NCBI GenBank assembly: GCA_021792015.1
Contig: JAJYVM010000015.1
Span: 5,728-19,079 of the forward strand
Length of the DNA: 13,352 bases
Source: Bacillota bacterium
Lineage (GTDB): Bacteria; Bacillota; Sulfobacillia; RBS10-35; JAJYVM01
Direction of reading: 5' to 3'
Shown: in pieces, positions 1 to 5,930 of the stretch
Layout of the letters: every line of letters begins with the position of its first letter
Numbering within the stretch: the first letter of the stretch is position 1
The notes under the pieces: generated by a model
Databases searched by the model: none
What the model saw: only the letters and a program-made list of their open reading frames with translations
What the model was told of the DNA's origin: nothing
Translations under genes and position numbers: made by a program

Positions 1-20
1 GGCCGCGCGTGCGCGCGGCC
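1..20. other. GC hairpin at window edge
   Basis: Positions 1-8 and 13-20 are perfect reverse complements (ggccgcgc / gcgcggcc) around a 4-base loop. No T-tract follows, so it is not a standard intrinsic terminator. A TGA at 39-41 closes a reading frame open from the left edge, so the hairpin may lie inside the 3' end of the upstream gene (expected atpG). The visible tail does not resemble a usual gamma-subunit C-terminus, so I do not call it. Confidence 0.3.
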
Positions 21-45
21 ATCGCGAAGGGGGAGCCGTGATTCT

Positions 46-1500
46 ATGGGCAGCATGGGCAAGATCGTTCAGGTCATCGGGCCTGTCGTGGACGTGGAGT
101 TCCCGCCGGGGCAGCTGCCGGCCATCTACAACGCCGTGCGCATCCGGGGCGAGATCCCGGTCTCCGGGGGCGATGGCGCCCTGAGCGGAAACGGCGACGG
201 CGCCACCGCCAAGGGCCAGACCATCGACATCATCGCCGAGGTGCTGCACCACCTGGGCGACAACCAGGTCAAGTGCGTGGCCATGCGCTCGACCGACGGC
301 GTCGTGCGCGGCATGGAGGTCGAGGACCTCGGCGCGCCGATCTCCGTCCCGGTGGGGCAGGCCGTGCTGGGCCGCATCTTCGACGTGCTCGGCAACACCG
401 TGGACGGCAAGGGCCCGGTCGCCACGGAGGAGCGCTCGCCGATCCACCGCGCGGCGCCCTCGCTGGTCGACCAGTCCACGACGATCGAGATCCTGGAGAC
501 GGGCATCAAGGTCACCGACCTGCTGACGCCCTACCCGAAGGGCGGCAAGATCGGCCTCTTCGGTGGCGCCGGCGTCGGCAAGACCATCTTCCTCACGGAG
601 CTGATCCACAACATCGCCTCCGAGCACGGCGGCTTCGCGGTGTTCGCCGGCGTCGGCGAGCGCACGCGTGAGGGCACGCAGCTCTATGGCGAGATGCACG
701 AGTCCGGGGTGCTCGACAAGACCGCGCTGGTGTACGGCCAGATGAACGAGCCGCCGGGGGCGCGCATGCGCGTGGCCCTTACCGGTCTCACCATGGCCGA
801 GTACTTCCGCGACGTCGAGAAGCGGGACGTGCTGCTCTTCATCGACAACATCTTCCGCTTCATCCAGGCCGGCTCCGAGGTGTCGGCCCTGCTCGGGCGC
901 ATGCCGTCCGCCGTCGGCTATCAGCCCGTTCTGGCCACCGACGTGGGCGCCCTGCAGGAGCGCATCACCTCGACGAAGTCCGGCTCCGTCACCTCCGTGC
1001 AGGCGATCTACGTCCCCGCCGACGACTACACCGACCCGGCGCCGGCGACGACGTTCGCTCACCTCGACGCCACGACGAACCTGGAGCGGAGCCTGGCCGA
1101 CAAGGGCCTTTACCCGGCCGTGGATCCGCTGGCCTCCACCTCGCGCATCCTCGACCCGCGCATCGTGGGCGAGGAGCACTACGCGGTGGCCCGCGGCGTG
1201 CAGCAGGTGCTGCAGCGCAACAAGGAGCTGCAGGACATCATCGCGATCCTGGGCATGGACGAGCTGAGCGACGAGGACAAGCTGACGGTGACGCGCGCCC
1301 GCAAGATCGAGCGCTTCCTGACGCAGCCGATGTTCGTGGCCGAAGCCTTCACGGGCACACCGGGCGTCTACGTGCCGGTCGCGGAGACGATCCGCGGCTT
1401 CCGCGAGATCCTGGACGGCAAGCACGACGAGCTGCCCGAGATGGCGTTCTACATGGTCGGCACGATCGAGGACGCCGTCAAGAAGGCAGCGACGCTCTGA
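46..1500 (+). CDS. atpD: F1Fo ATP synthase subunit beta
   Basis: This is the catalytic subunit of the F1 sector, which makes ATP from ADP and phosphate as the gamma shaft rotates, on the cytoplasmic face of the membrane. The 484 residues align along the whole family. The Walker A loop GGAGVGKT is at 173-180, the GERTREG motif with catalytic Glu205 follows, the Walker B LLFID is at 263-267, and the DELSDED loop that contacts gamma and epsilon is at 405-411. The ATG at 46 follows a purine-rich SD (gaaggggga, 25-33); the in-frame ATG at 55 is an alternative that would trim three residues. The protein is about 10-15 residues longer than Bacillus beta because of a Gly/Ala/Ser-rich insert at about residues 37-57 in the N-terminal barrel. 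Its stop overlaps the start of a minigene that leads into atpC. The identification is secure. Confidence 0.98.
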   Translation: MGSMGKIVQVIGPVVDVEFPPGQLPAIYNAVRIRGEIPVSGGDGALSGNGDGATAKGQTIDIIAEVLHHLGDNQVKCVAMRSTDGVVRGMEVEDLGAPISVPVGQAVLGRIFDVLGNTVDGKGPVATEERSPIHRAAPSLVDQSTTIEILETGIKVTDLLTPYPKGGKIGLFGGAGVGKTIFLTELIHNIASEHGGFAVFAGVGERTREGTQLYGEMHESGVLDKTALVYGQMNEPPGARMRVALTGLTMAEYFRDVEKRDVLLFIDNIFRFIQAGSEVSALLGRMPSAVGYQPVLATDVGALQERITSTKSGSVTSVQAIYVPADDYTDPAPATTFAHLDATTNLERSLADKGLYPAVDPLASTSRILDPRIVGEEHYAVARGVQQVLQRNKELQDIIAILGMDELSDEDKLTVTRARKIERFLTQPMFVAEAFTGTPGVYVPVAETIRGFREILDGKHDELPEMAFYMVGTIEDAVKKAATL

Positions 1501-1550
1501 TGCGCCGCGGCATGGCAGTAACGGCGGCCGCAGGGGCGGTGGTCCGCTGA
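1500..1550 (+). CDS. 16-aa coupling minigene between atpD and atpC
   Basis: A 17-codon frame starts at the ATG formed by the last base of the atpD stop (TGATG, 1498-1502) and ends with a TGA whose last A is the first base of the atpC ATG (TGATG, 1548-1552). The predicted peptide is MRRGMAVTAAAGAVVR. A purine-rich stretch (aagaagg) near the end of atpD could serve as its SD. The arrangement would let ribosomes that finish atpD re-initiate, cross the 49-base gap and hand over to atpC, which has only a weak SD (caggggcgg). Translation is not proven. Two perfect overlaps at both ends of one frame are the argument. The peptide matches no family I know and may have no function of its own. Confidence 0.45.
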   Translation: MRRGMAVTAAAGAVVR

Positions 1551-1876
1551 TGGCGGATGCGGTCAAGACGATTCAGGTCGACATCGTCACCCCGGAGCGC
1601 GCGGCCTTCAGCGGGCCCGCCACCTTCGTCATCGCGCGCGGCACCGAGGGCGAGCTCGGCGTCCTGCCCGAGCACGCCCCGCTGATCACGGCCCTGCGCG
1701 ACAGCGTGCTGATGGTGCGCCGCCCGGACGGCCAGGAGATCCACATCGGCGTCACCGGCGGCTTCCTGGAGGTCACGCCCTCGCATGTGACGATCCTGGC
1801 CGACGACGCGCGCCTGCCGGGCGAGGAGGATCCGCGCCACCCGCTGTCGCGTCCGGTCGCCGAGCCGCAGGGATAG
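1550..1876 (+). CDS. atpC: F1Fo ATP synthase subunit epsilon, short form
   Basis: Epsilon is part of the central stalk that joins the F1 rotor to the c-ring. The 108 residues cover the N-terminal beta-sandwich, with recognisable family features such as VTPERAAFSGPATFVIARG, the GELGVLPEHAPLITAL segment at about 35-50 and GGFLEV at about 70-75. The usual protein is about 130-140 residues and ends in two C-terminal helices that can extend into F1 and inhibit ATP hydrolysis. Here the chain stops soon after the sandwich with EEDPRHPLSRPVAEPQG. Reading past the stop does not restore the helices, so this looks like a real short form and not a simple point nonsense mutation. The start overlaps the stop of the preceding minigene. 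A terminator follows 30 bases after the stop, so this is the last gene of the operon. Confidence 0.95.
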   Translation: MADAVKTIQVDIVTPERAAFSGPATFVIARGTEGELGVLPEHAPLITALRDSVLMVRRPDGQEIHIGVTGGFLEVTPSHVTILADDARLPGEEDPRHPLSRPVAEPQG

Positions 1877-1906
1877 AGATCGCGGGCCAGCCGCGCGTTT
1901 TGGTGG

Positions 1907-1936
1907 CCGGGCGCCTGCGCGCCCGGACCTTTCTTC
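1907..1936 (+). terminator. Intrinsic terminator of the atp operon
   Basis: There is a perfect 8-bp stem (ccgggcgc 1907-1914 / gcgcccgg 1919-1926) with loop ctgc, followed by the T-rich run cctttcttc at 1928-1936. Stem, short loop and pyrimidine tail fit rho-independent termination, and the position just after atpC fits the end of the operon. Confidence 0.75.
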
Positions 1937-1946
1937 ATCCAAAAAG

Positions 1947-1982
1947 GAACGATCATCGTTCGCTTTTGTTAGTATGGGGCCA
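1947..1982 (+). promoter_or_regulatory. Palindromic operator and leaderless promoter of the AAA ATPase gene
   Basis: In this AT-rich island a perfect inverted repeat, gaacgat-c-atcgttc, occupies 1947-1961. A -10 hexamer TAGTAT (TAnnnT) lies at 1970-1975. The ATG at 1982 begins 6 bases after the -10, where transcription would normally start, and there is no SD between them, so the mRNA is probably leaderless. The palindrome covers the expected -35 region and start of the spacer, where a repressor would block polymerase or an activator would replace the poor -35. The binding protein is unknown; no regulator gene is adjacent. Confidence 0.55.
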
Positions 1983-3094
1983 TGGTCGCGTCACCCTGGT
2001 GGTTCCCGATCGGCCGCGAGGTCGCCCCGCAGGATCTGGTCGGACGGGAGCCGTTTCTGGCCGACGTCGCCGCCCGGGTGCGGCTGGGCGAAAGCCTTGT
2101 GATCTGTGCACCGCGGCGCACGGGCAAGACGTCCGTCGTGCGCGAGGCGCTGCGGCGGCTGGCCGGCGAGGGGTGGCTCACGGCCTTCGCCGACCTGATG
2201 CGCCATCCGTCCGAGCCGCGTCTTGCGGAAGCGCTGACCGATGCCGTCCTCCAGAACGAGACTGGGCTGCACCGGACGCTGGAGCGGCTGCGGGGCGCGG
2301 CGGCGACAGCCGCCGGTCTCATGCAGCTCAGCACGAAGACCGACGCCGGCCTGGAGTTCGCCCTGCGGTTCCGCGCGGCCACGCCCAGCCTGGAGGATGC
2401 GCTGGAGGCGGGCGAGATGCTGGCGCAGCGGCTGGGGCGCCGCATCGCCGTCGTGTTTGACGAGTTTCAGTCGGCACCCGCGATCCGGGCCGACATATAC
2501 GGCTTCATGCGCTCGATCCTGCAACGGCACCAGCGGTCGGTGTACCTGTTCCTCGGGTCGCAGGCCGGGCTGCTGGAGCAGCAGTTCACCCGCACCCACG
2601 CGCCCTTCTTCAAGTTCGCCATCGTGCGGCCGCTGCCGGATGTGCCCGGCGAGGCATGGGCGTCCTACCTGCACGACCGCTTTGCACAGGCCGGCCACAC
2701 GGTGAGCCCAGAGCTCTGCCGTGCCCTGGTGGCGCGGACGGGTGGTCATCCCCACTGCACGATGGTCGTCGCCAACAAGGTTCTGATGGCGCGCTCCCTG
2801 CAGCCCGACATGGCGGAGAGCGCTCTGTTGGAGCTGGCATACGCGGCCGGACTGGACGACCTCTCGGCGACCTACGACGAGATGTACCGGGGCTGTGCCA
2901 GCCCGCCTGCGGCGCACGCGGTGCTGATGCGGCTGGCGGGGGGGATGCCGCCTTATGGCGAGGCCTCCGGGACCCCGGTGCGCCGGGCCCTGCTCGCACT
3001 GACCGACGCGGCCATCGTGCGGCGGCTCGATCGCGGGAGGTACGAGTTCCCGGAGCCGATGTTCGCCGACTGGCTGAGGCGGATGCAGGCATGA
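1982..3094 (+). CDS. Archaeal-type AAA ATPase (ATPase_2-like)
   Basis: This is a P-loop ATPase of the group found in archaea and many bacteria (Pfam ATPase_2/STAND-like). Its cellular role is generally unknown. The 370 residues start with an N-terminal GRE motif (VGREPFL, 20-26), then Walker A APRRTGKTS (43-51), Walker B VVFDEFQ (157-163), a sensor-1 type strand ending LGSQ (191-194) and a TGGHPHC motif (253-259). The C-terminal winged helix ends in YEFPEPMFADWLRR, typical of the family. The order and motifs look intact. The start codon follows a leaderless promoter, and the gene is followed directly by a hairpin, so it is probably a single-gene unit. Neighbours give no clue to function; no nuclease, toxin or other effector domain is fused or adjacent. 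A defence or stress role is possible but unsupported. Confidence 0.85.
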   Translation: MVASPWWFPIGREVAPQDLVGREPFLADVAARVRLGESLVICAPRRTGKTSVVREALRRLAGEGWLTAFADLMRHPSEPRLAEALTDAVLQNETGLHRTLERLRGAAATAAGLMQLSTKTDAGLEFALRFRAATPSLEDALEAGEMLAQRLGRRIAVVFDEFQSAPAIRADIYGFMRSILQRHQRSVYLFLGSQAGLLEQQFTRTHAPFFKFAIVRPLPDVPGEAWASYLHDRFAQAGHTVSPELCRALVARTGGHPHCTMVVANKVLMARSLQPDMAESALLELAYAAGLDDLSATYDEMYRGCASPPAAHAVLMRLAGGMPPYGEASGTPVRRALLALTDAAIVRRLDRGRYEFPEPMFADWLRRMQA

Positions 3095-3123
3095 GCGGAG
3101 GGCGGGGATGCCCCCCTTCGCTC
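3093..3123. terminator. Hairpin at the end of the AAA ATPase gene
   Basis: The stem starts at the stop codon. Positions 3093-3102 (gagcggaggg) pair with 3114-3123 (cccttcgctc) with one G-U pair. After a one-base bulge, ggg 3104-3106 pairs with ccc 3111-3113. A pyrimidine-rich stretch follows, but no clean T-tract. It lies between the plus-strand ATPase gene and minus-strand gene debris, so it may act on both strands. Confidence 0.5.
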
Positions 3124-3141
3124 TCTCCGGATCTGTCCAGC

Positions 3142-3350
3142 TCAGTCCGTGACCGCCGCGTCGGCGGCCGGGAGGGTGTACGCCGCCACGCCACCGGTGC
3201 CGCCGCAAGCGTCGACGGCAGCGCATCGGTCCACAGCACCTTGTCGGTCTGTGCGTCAATGGCCACCAGCCGGCCCGTGCCCGGGACCTGGTGGTTGTTC
3301 GGCCAGCTGCCGGCCGTGGCCGCCACGTCCAGCGTGCTGATTGACCCGAA
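3142..3350 (-). pseudogene. Remnant of a PQQ-type beta-propeller protein
   Basis: On the minus strand, about 40 codons read in the style of quinoprotein/BamB-like propeller blades: DVAATAGSWPNNHQVPG, GRLVAIDAQTDKVLWTDALP. The frame then loses sense, while the next frame reads GGTGGVAAYTLPAADAAVTD and stops at 3142-3144, which looks like a propeller C-terminus. The simplest reading is an internal deletion, with a frame change, that joined a middle blade to the tail near 3200-3215. No start codon or N-terminal part is recognisable. The intact ancestor was probably an exported oxidoreductase or repeat protein. The breakpoint is approximate. Confidence 0.6.
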
Positions 3351-3540
3351 CCATCCCCAAAACCGCCAGCAGCGACCCGGCGGCGGATACCGCGGACCAG
3401 GTGACGGACGCCACGCGTATTGGCGGCACACGACACAGGGCGGCACGCTGCCGGGTCGGACCTCAACCCCGACCGCGCCTTGGGGCGTTTGTGGTGGGCC
3501 GAGCGCACGCCCGCCCCACCAAGGCCCCCGCGCAGGCGGC
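3351..3540. other. Stretch with no recognisable gene
   Basis: The stretch lies between the propeller remnant and the GGDEF gene. Open frames exist on both strands but carry no domain signal. One minus-strand frame near 3350-3430 has a short hydrophobic run (SAVSAAGSLLAVLGMV) without a start context. I see no repeat, RNA gene or promoter. Confidence 0.4.
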
Positions 3541-3574
3541 TGTCTCTCCGAGAGAGGCGGTGGGGAGGGCTGTC

Positions 3575-4144
3575 ATGCAGTCCGCCGGGCCCGTGGCGGC
3601 GCGAGGGCTGGAAAGCGCTTTCCGCCGCCGCGGGCAGATCATGGGGGAGATCGGCCGGCTGATGGACCAGAACGCCTACCCGTTCTCGCTCATCCTCGCC
3701 GACCTCGACGACTTCAAGACCGTCAACGACCTCTTCGGACACATGGCGGGCGACCGCCCGCTGCAGGCGGCCGCCCCCCACATCGCATCCAGCGTCCGCG
3801 GGACGGACCTCGTGGCGCGGTACGGCGGCGACGAGTTCCTGGTGGTGCTGGCGGACACCGACGGCGCCGAGGCGCAGGGCGTGGCGGAACGGGTGCGCGG
3901 CGCGCTCGCCGGTGGGCGGCTCGCCCTGGGCACGGGGGCCGAGCTCGTCCCCACCCTCAGCGCCGGCGGGATCGAGGCGCAGGTCGGGCAGAGCGTCGAC
4001 GACCTGATGCCCGCCGCCGACCACCCGCCGCGCGCTACTGCCCCGGCCACGCCTGCGTCCACGTGCCGCCGCCGTCGGTCGTCGCGTAGACGCCGTTTTG
4101 GGCAACGGCCCACCCGCGGGCGGCGCTCACGAACGCGACGCTGA
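3575..4144 (+). CDS. Reduced GGDEF-domain protein (diguanylate cyclase-like)
   Basis: GGDEF domains make cyclic di-GMP from two GTP. The 189-residue product has the metal-site segment LADLDDFKTVND (41-52), the FGHMAGD loop, an inhibitory I-site RGTD (75-78) exactly five residues before the active motif, and an intact YGGDEF (83-88). ATG 3575 is chosen because ggggaggg (3562-3569) sits 5 bases ahead. The protein lacks any sensor or membrane domain. The usual DxLTGLxNR entry motif is absent. The C-terminal helix that should read AADxALYxAK breaks down after residue 149, and the last 40 residues are Arg-rich and overlap the minus-strand lipoprotein gene by 110 bp. An out-of-frame stretch (RALL) just after the break resembles the missing helix, suggesting a frameshift. 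It is probably decaying. Whether it still has activity is unknown. Confidence 0.65.
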   Translation: MQSAGPVAARGLESAFRRRGQIMGEIGRLMDQNAYPFSLILADLDDFKTVNDLFGHMAGDRPLQAAAPHIASSVRGTDLVARYGGDEFLVVLADTDGAEAQGVAERVRGALAGGRLALGTGAELVPTLSAGGIEAQVGQSVDDLMPAADHPPRATAPATPASTCRRRRSSRRRRFGQRPTRGRRSRTRR

Positions 4145-5342
4145 CGGGGCAGCCGCCTCCCTGTGGGCAGAGCTGGCCGCCGCTGCTCCACGTCCTGCCG
4201 CCGTCCGTCGACCGAGCCTCGCCGCTGGGCGCGACCCGCCAGAGCGTGGATCCGTCCAGATAGAAGAGGGGCTCCTGCCCCTGGCCGTTGCCGTGGCAGC
4301 CCATCAGGCAGGCCTGGACGCCCCATGCCAGCTGCCAGCTGCCGCCGCCGTCGGCCGTGCGCAGCACGGCCAGCGCACCCGGGTTGAAGGGGTCGCAGTT
4401 GAGGTAGAGCCAGCCGGCGCCGCCGGGAAGGAGCCGCTCGTCCGTGGCGGCGCATTGCGCGCCGCCATGCCACGCCTGCTGCAGCACCTGGTCGAAGGTT
4501 TTGGCGAACGCCGCCAGGGCCGGCTGCAGCGCGGGGTCGGCGCTGCCGGTGATCACCGGCCGCCAGCTCGTGCCGCCGTCGGCCGTGGCGATCGTGCAGG
4601 GTCCCTGGGCGCTGTGCCCGCCCGCGACGCCGTCCTGCGCGGTGCGGAAGCGCACGAAGCTCAGGCTGCACGTCGCCGGCGCGCGGGCCGCCACCCAGGT
4701 GGCGCCGCCGTCGAGGCTCTCGCGCAGCTGGCCCGAGGCGATGCCCCACGCCGTCGTCGGGGCCGTGTAATCGACCGAGGTGAGCTGAAGCGGGCCGGCG
4801 TACCGCGTGGTCCAGGTCGCGCCGCCGTCCGTGGTCGCAAGGACCACGCCCGGGCAGGCACCCTGGACGCAGCCGCCGCCGGCGACCGCCGCGAAGCCGG
4901 TGTGGTCGCCGAGGAACTGGAGGGTGGCGCCGGAGGGCAACCCCTTGGCGAGTGCGTGCCACGTCCTGCCGCCGTCGGTGGTGGCCACGAGCTGGCAGGC
5001 GACGGAGGTGGCGACCGGCGTCGTGCCGGCGGAGGCCGAGCCGCAGCCCACCAGCGCCCAGCCATGCCGTGGATCGGCGAAGGCGATGCTCGTGGCGGGG
5101 CCGGCGGCCGGGATGGCGGCGGGGGCCGGCGCCGGTCCGATGGTGGGCGTTGGCGCCGTGCTTGCCGTGGCGGTCGGGGTGCGCGTTGGCGCCGGGTTCG
5201 TCGCTGTCGCGTTGCCGCACGCGGCCAGGACCAGGGCGCCGGCGGTCATGAGCGCGGCCACCAGCGGCCATGCGCGTGTTGTGACGATGGAGCAGACCTC
5301 CCGCCATAGCCTTGCACCGCCCCGGCCGTGGATGGTGCCCAC
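4035..5342 (-). CDS. Ycf48-like Asp-box beta-propeller lipoprotein
   Basis: This is an exported lipoprotein with sialidase/BNR-type propeller blades, like the Ycf48/HCF136 family, although no photosystem is implied here. In 435 residues from the GTG at 5342, a hydrophobic signal ends in LVLAAC with the lipidated Cys at 42. A Thr/Pro/Ala linker spans about 44-80. Seven Asp-boxes of the xxDGGxxW type follow at 121, 170, 209, 253, 329, 378 and 421. Paired cysteines in the blades suggest disulphides outside the cell. The GTG has no SD. A strong GGGAGG (5302-5297) lies 8 bases before an in-frame ATC at 5288, which would give an ideal signal peptide (IVTTRAWPLVAAL), so the true start may be 5288. 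The ligand is unknown. The 3' end overlaps the convergent GGDEF gene. Confidence 0.8.
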   Translation of the reverse strand: MGTIHGRGGARLWREVCSIVTTRAWPLVAALMTAGALVLAACGNATATNPAPTRTPTATASTAPTPTIGPAPAPAAIPAAGPATSIAFADPRHGWALVGCGSASAGTTPVATSVACQLVATTDGGRTWHALAKGLPSGATLQFLGDHTGFAAVAGGGCVQGACPGVVLATTDGGATWTTRYAGPLQLTSVDYTAPTTAWGIASGQLRESLDGGATWVAARAPATCSLSFVRFRTAQDGVAGGHSAQGPCTIATADGGTSWRPVITGSADPALQPALAAFAKTFDQVLQQAWHGGAQCAATDERLLPGGAGWLYLNCDPFNPGALAVLRTADGGGSWQLAWGVQACLMGCHGNGQGQEPLFYLDGSTLWRVAPSGEARSTDGGRTWSSGGQLCPQGGGCPVSVAFVSAARGWAVAQNGVYATTDGGGTWTQAWPGQ

Positions 5343-5476
5343 CGCCAGCCGGCATCGGGGCCATCGTGCCCCGGATCGCGCAGCAGGTCAACGCTTGTCG
5401 CAGTGGGAAGGTCGGCCACTTCCCTCCGCGCCGCGGACGCGACGAGCCGGGCGAGGCGGTCGACTGCGGGCCGGTC

Positions 5477-5857
5477 TCAGGCGGTGCCGCGAAACACGGT
5501 TTCCGCGTCCACGCAACAGATCGGATTGCCCCACGGGTCGCGTCCGTAAAAGGACCGCTCGCCCCAGGGGCGCGTCGCGATCCCGTCGCCGCGCAGCTCG
5601 CAGCCGGCCGCGCGGGCCCGCGCCAAGGCGGCCTCGAGGTCGTCCACGGCAAAGTAGACGTGATCGGGGTTCGGGCGGGCATCCCAGGGGTCTCCATCGG
5701 CCCTTGGATCGAAGCACGCGAGAATCGTCTCCCCGCAGTCGAAATAGTGGCGGCCGGAGGACACCCGCCGGCCTGGCGCACCGAGCAGCGTCCCGTAAAA
5801 GGCCGCCGCCTGTTTAATGTCGCCGACCGGAAGGATCACCCGAAACAGGCGCACCAC
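5477..5857 (-). CDS. VOC (glyoxalase/bleomycin-resistance fold) family protein
   Basis: The 126-residue single-domain protein has two beta-alpha-beta-beta-beta halves. The first runs from FRVILPVGDIKQAAAFY and the second from DHVYFAVDDLEAALARAR to FYGRDPWGNPICCVDAE. The D-P-x-GN turn and DHVYFAVDD are characteristic. Family members use a divalent metal bound by His/Glu at the strand ends for isomerase, dioxygenase or resistance chemistry. His66 and Glu119 are in plausible positions, but the first strand lacks its usual His (FRVILPV), so a full metal site is not evident. The GTG start at 5857 follows gggggtgag with about 5 bases of spacing. It is divergent from the M24 gene, with 73 bp between them. 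The substrate cannot be predicted. Confidence 0.85.
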   Translation of the reverse strand: MVRLFRVILPVGDIKQAAAFYGTLLGAPGRRVSSGRHYFDCGETILACFDPRADGDPWDARPNPDHVYFAVDDLEAALARARAAGCELRGDGIATRPWGERSFYGRDPWGNPICCVDAETVFRGTA

Positions 5858-5903
5858 GATCGCTCACCCCCGCGCAGGTCTTACCGCGGCTCGCCGCCGA
5901 ACT

Positions 5904-5922
5904 CCTCCCGCCACAAGGGAGG
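5904..5922 (+). promoter_or_regulatory. Small hairpin over the RBS of the M24 gene
   Basis: Positions 5904-5909 (cctccc) pair perfectly with 5917-5922 (gggagg) across a 7-base loop. The right arm is the SD of the M24 gene that starts at 5931. Six base pairs of GC-rich stem could limit ribosome access. In DNA this rich in G+C, a match to an SD of this kind could be chance. Confidence 0.3.
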
Positions 5923-5930
5923 GACCGCAC

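Noticed and set aside
1991..4105. 704-codon open frame on the minus strand
   Set aside because: It runs antisense to the AAA ATPase and GGDEF genes, its sequence is low-complexity Arg/Pro/Gly-rich with no domain, and high G+C makes stops rare in such frames.
4130..4990. Recurring motif like gccgccgtcggccgtg, suggestive of a DNA repeat array
   Set aside because: The copies are unevenly spaced and all encode the xxDGGxxW Asp-boxes of the minus-strand propeller, so protein repetition explains them.
1982..5342. A defence or signalling island built on the AAA ATPase, GGDEF protein and lipoprotein
   Set aside because: The genes differ in strand, are separated by debris and a hairpin, and no effector domain such as a nuclease or toxin is present. 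Nothing ties them together.
3676..5781. 701-codon minus-strand open frame over the lipoprotein region
   Set aside because: It is a different frame from the Asp-box gene, Arg/His-rich and without motifs, and it runs across two real genes.
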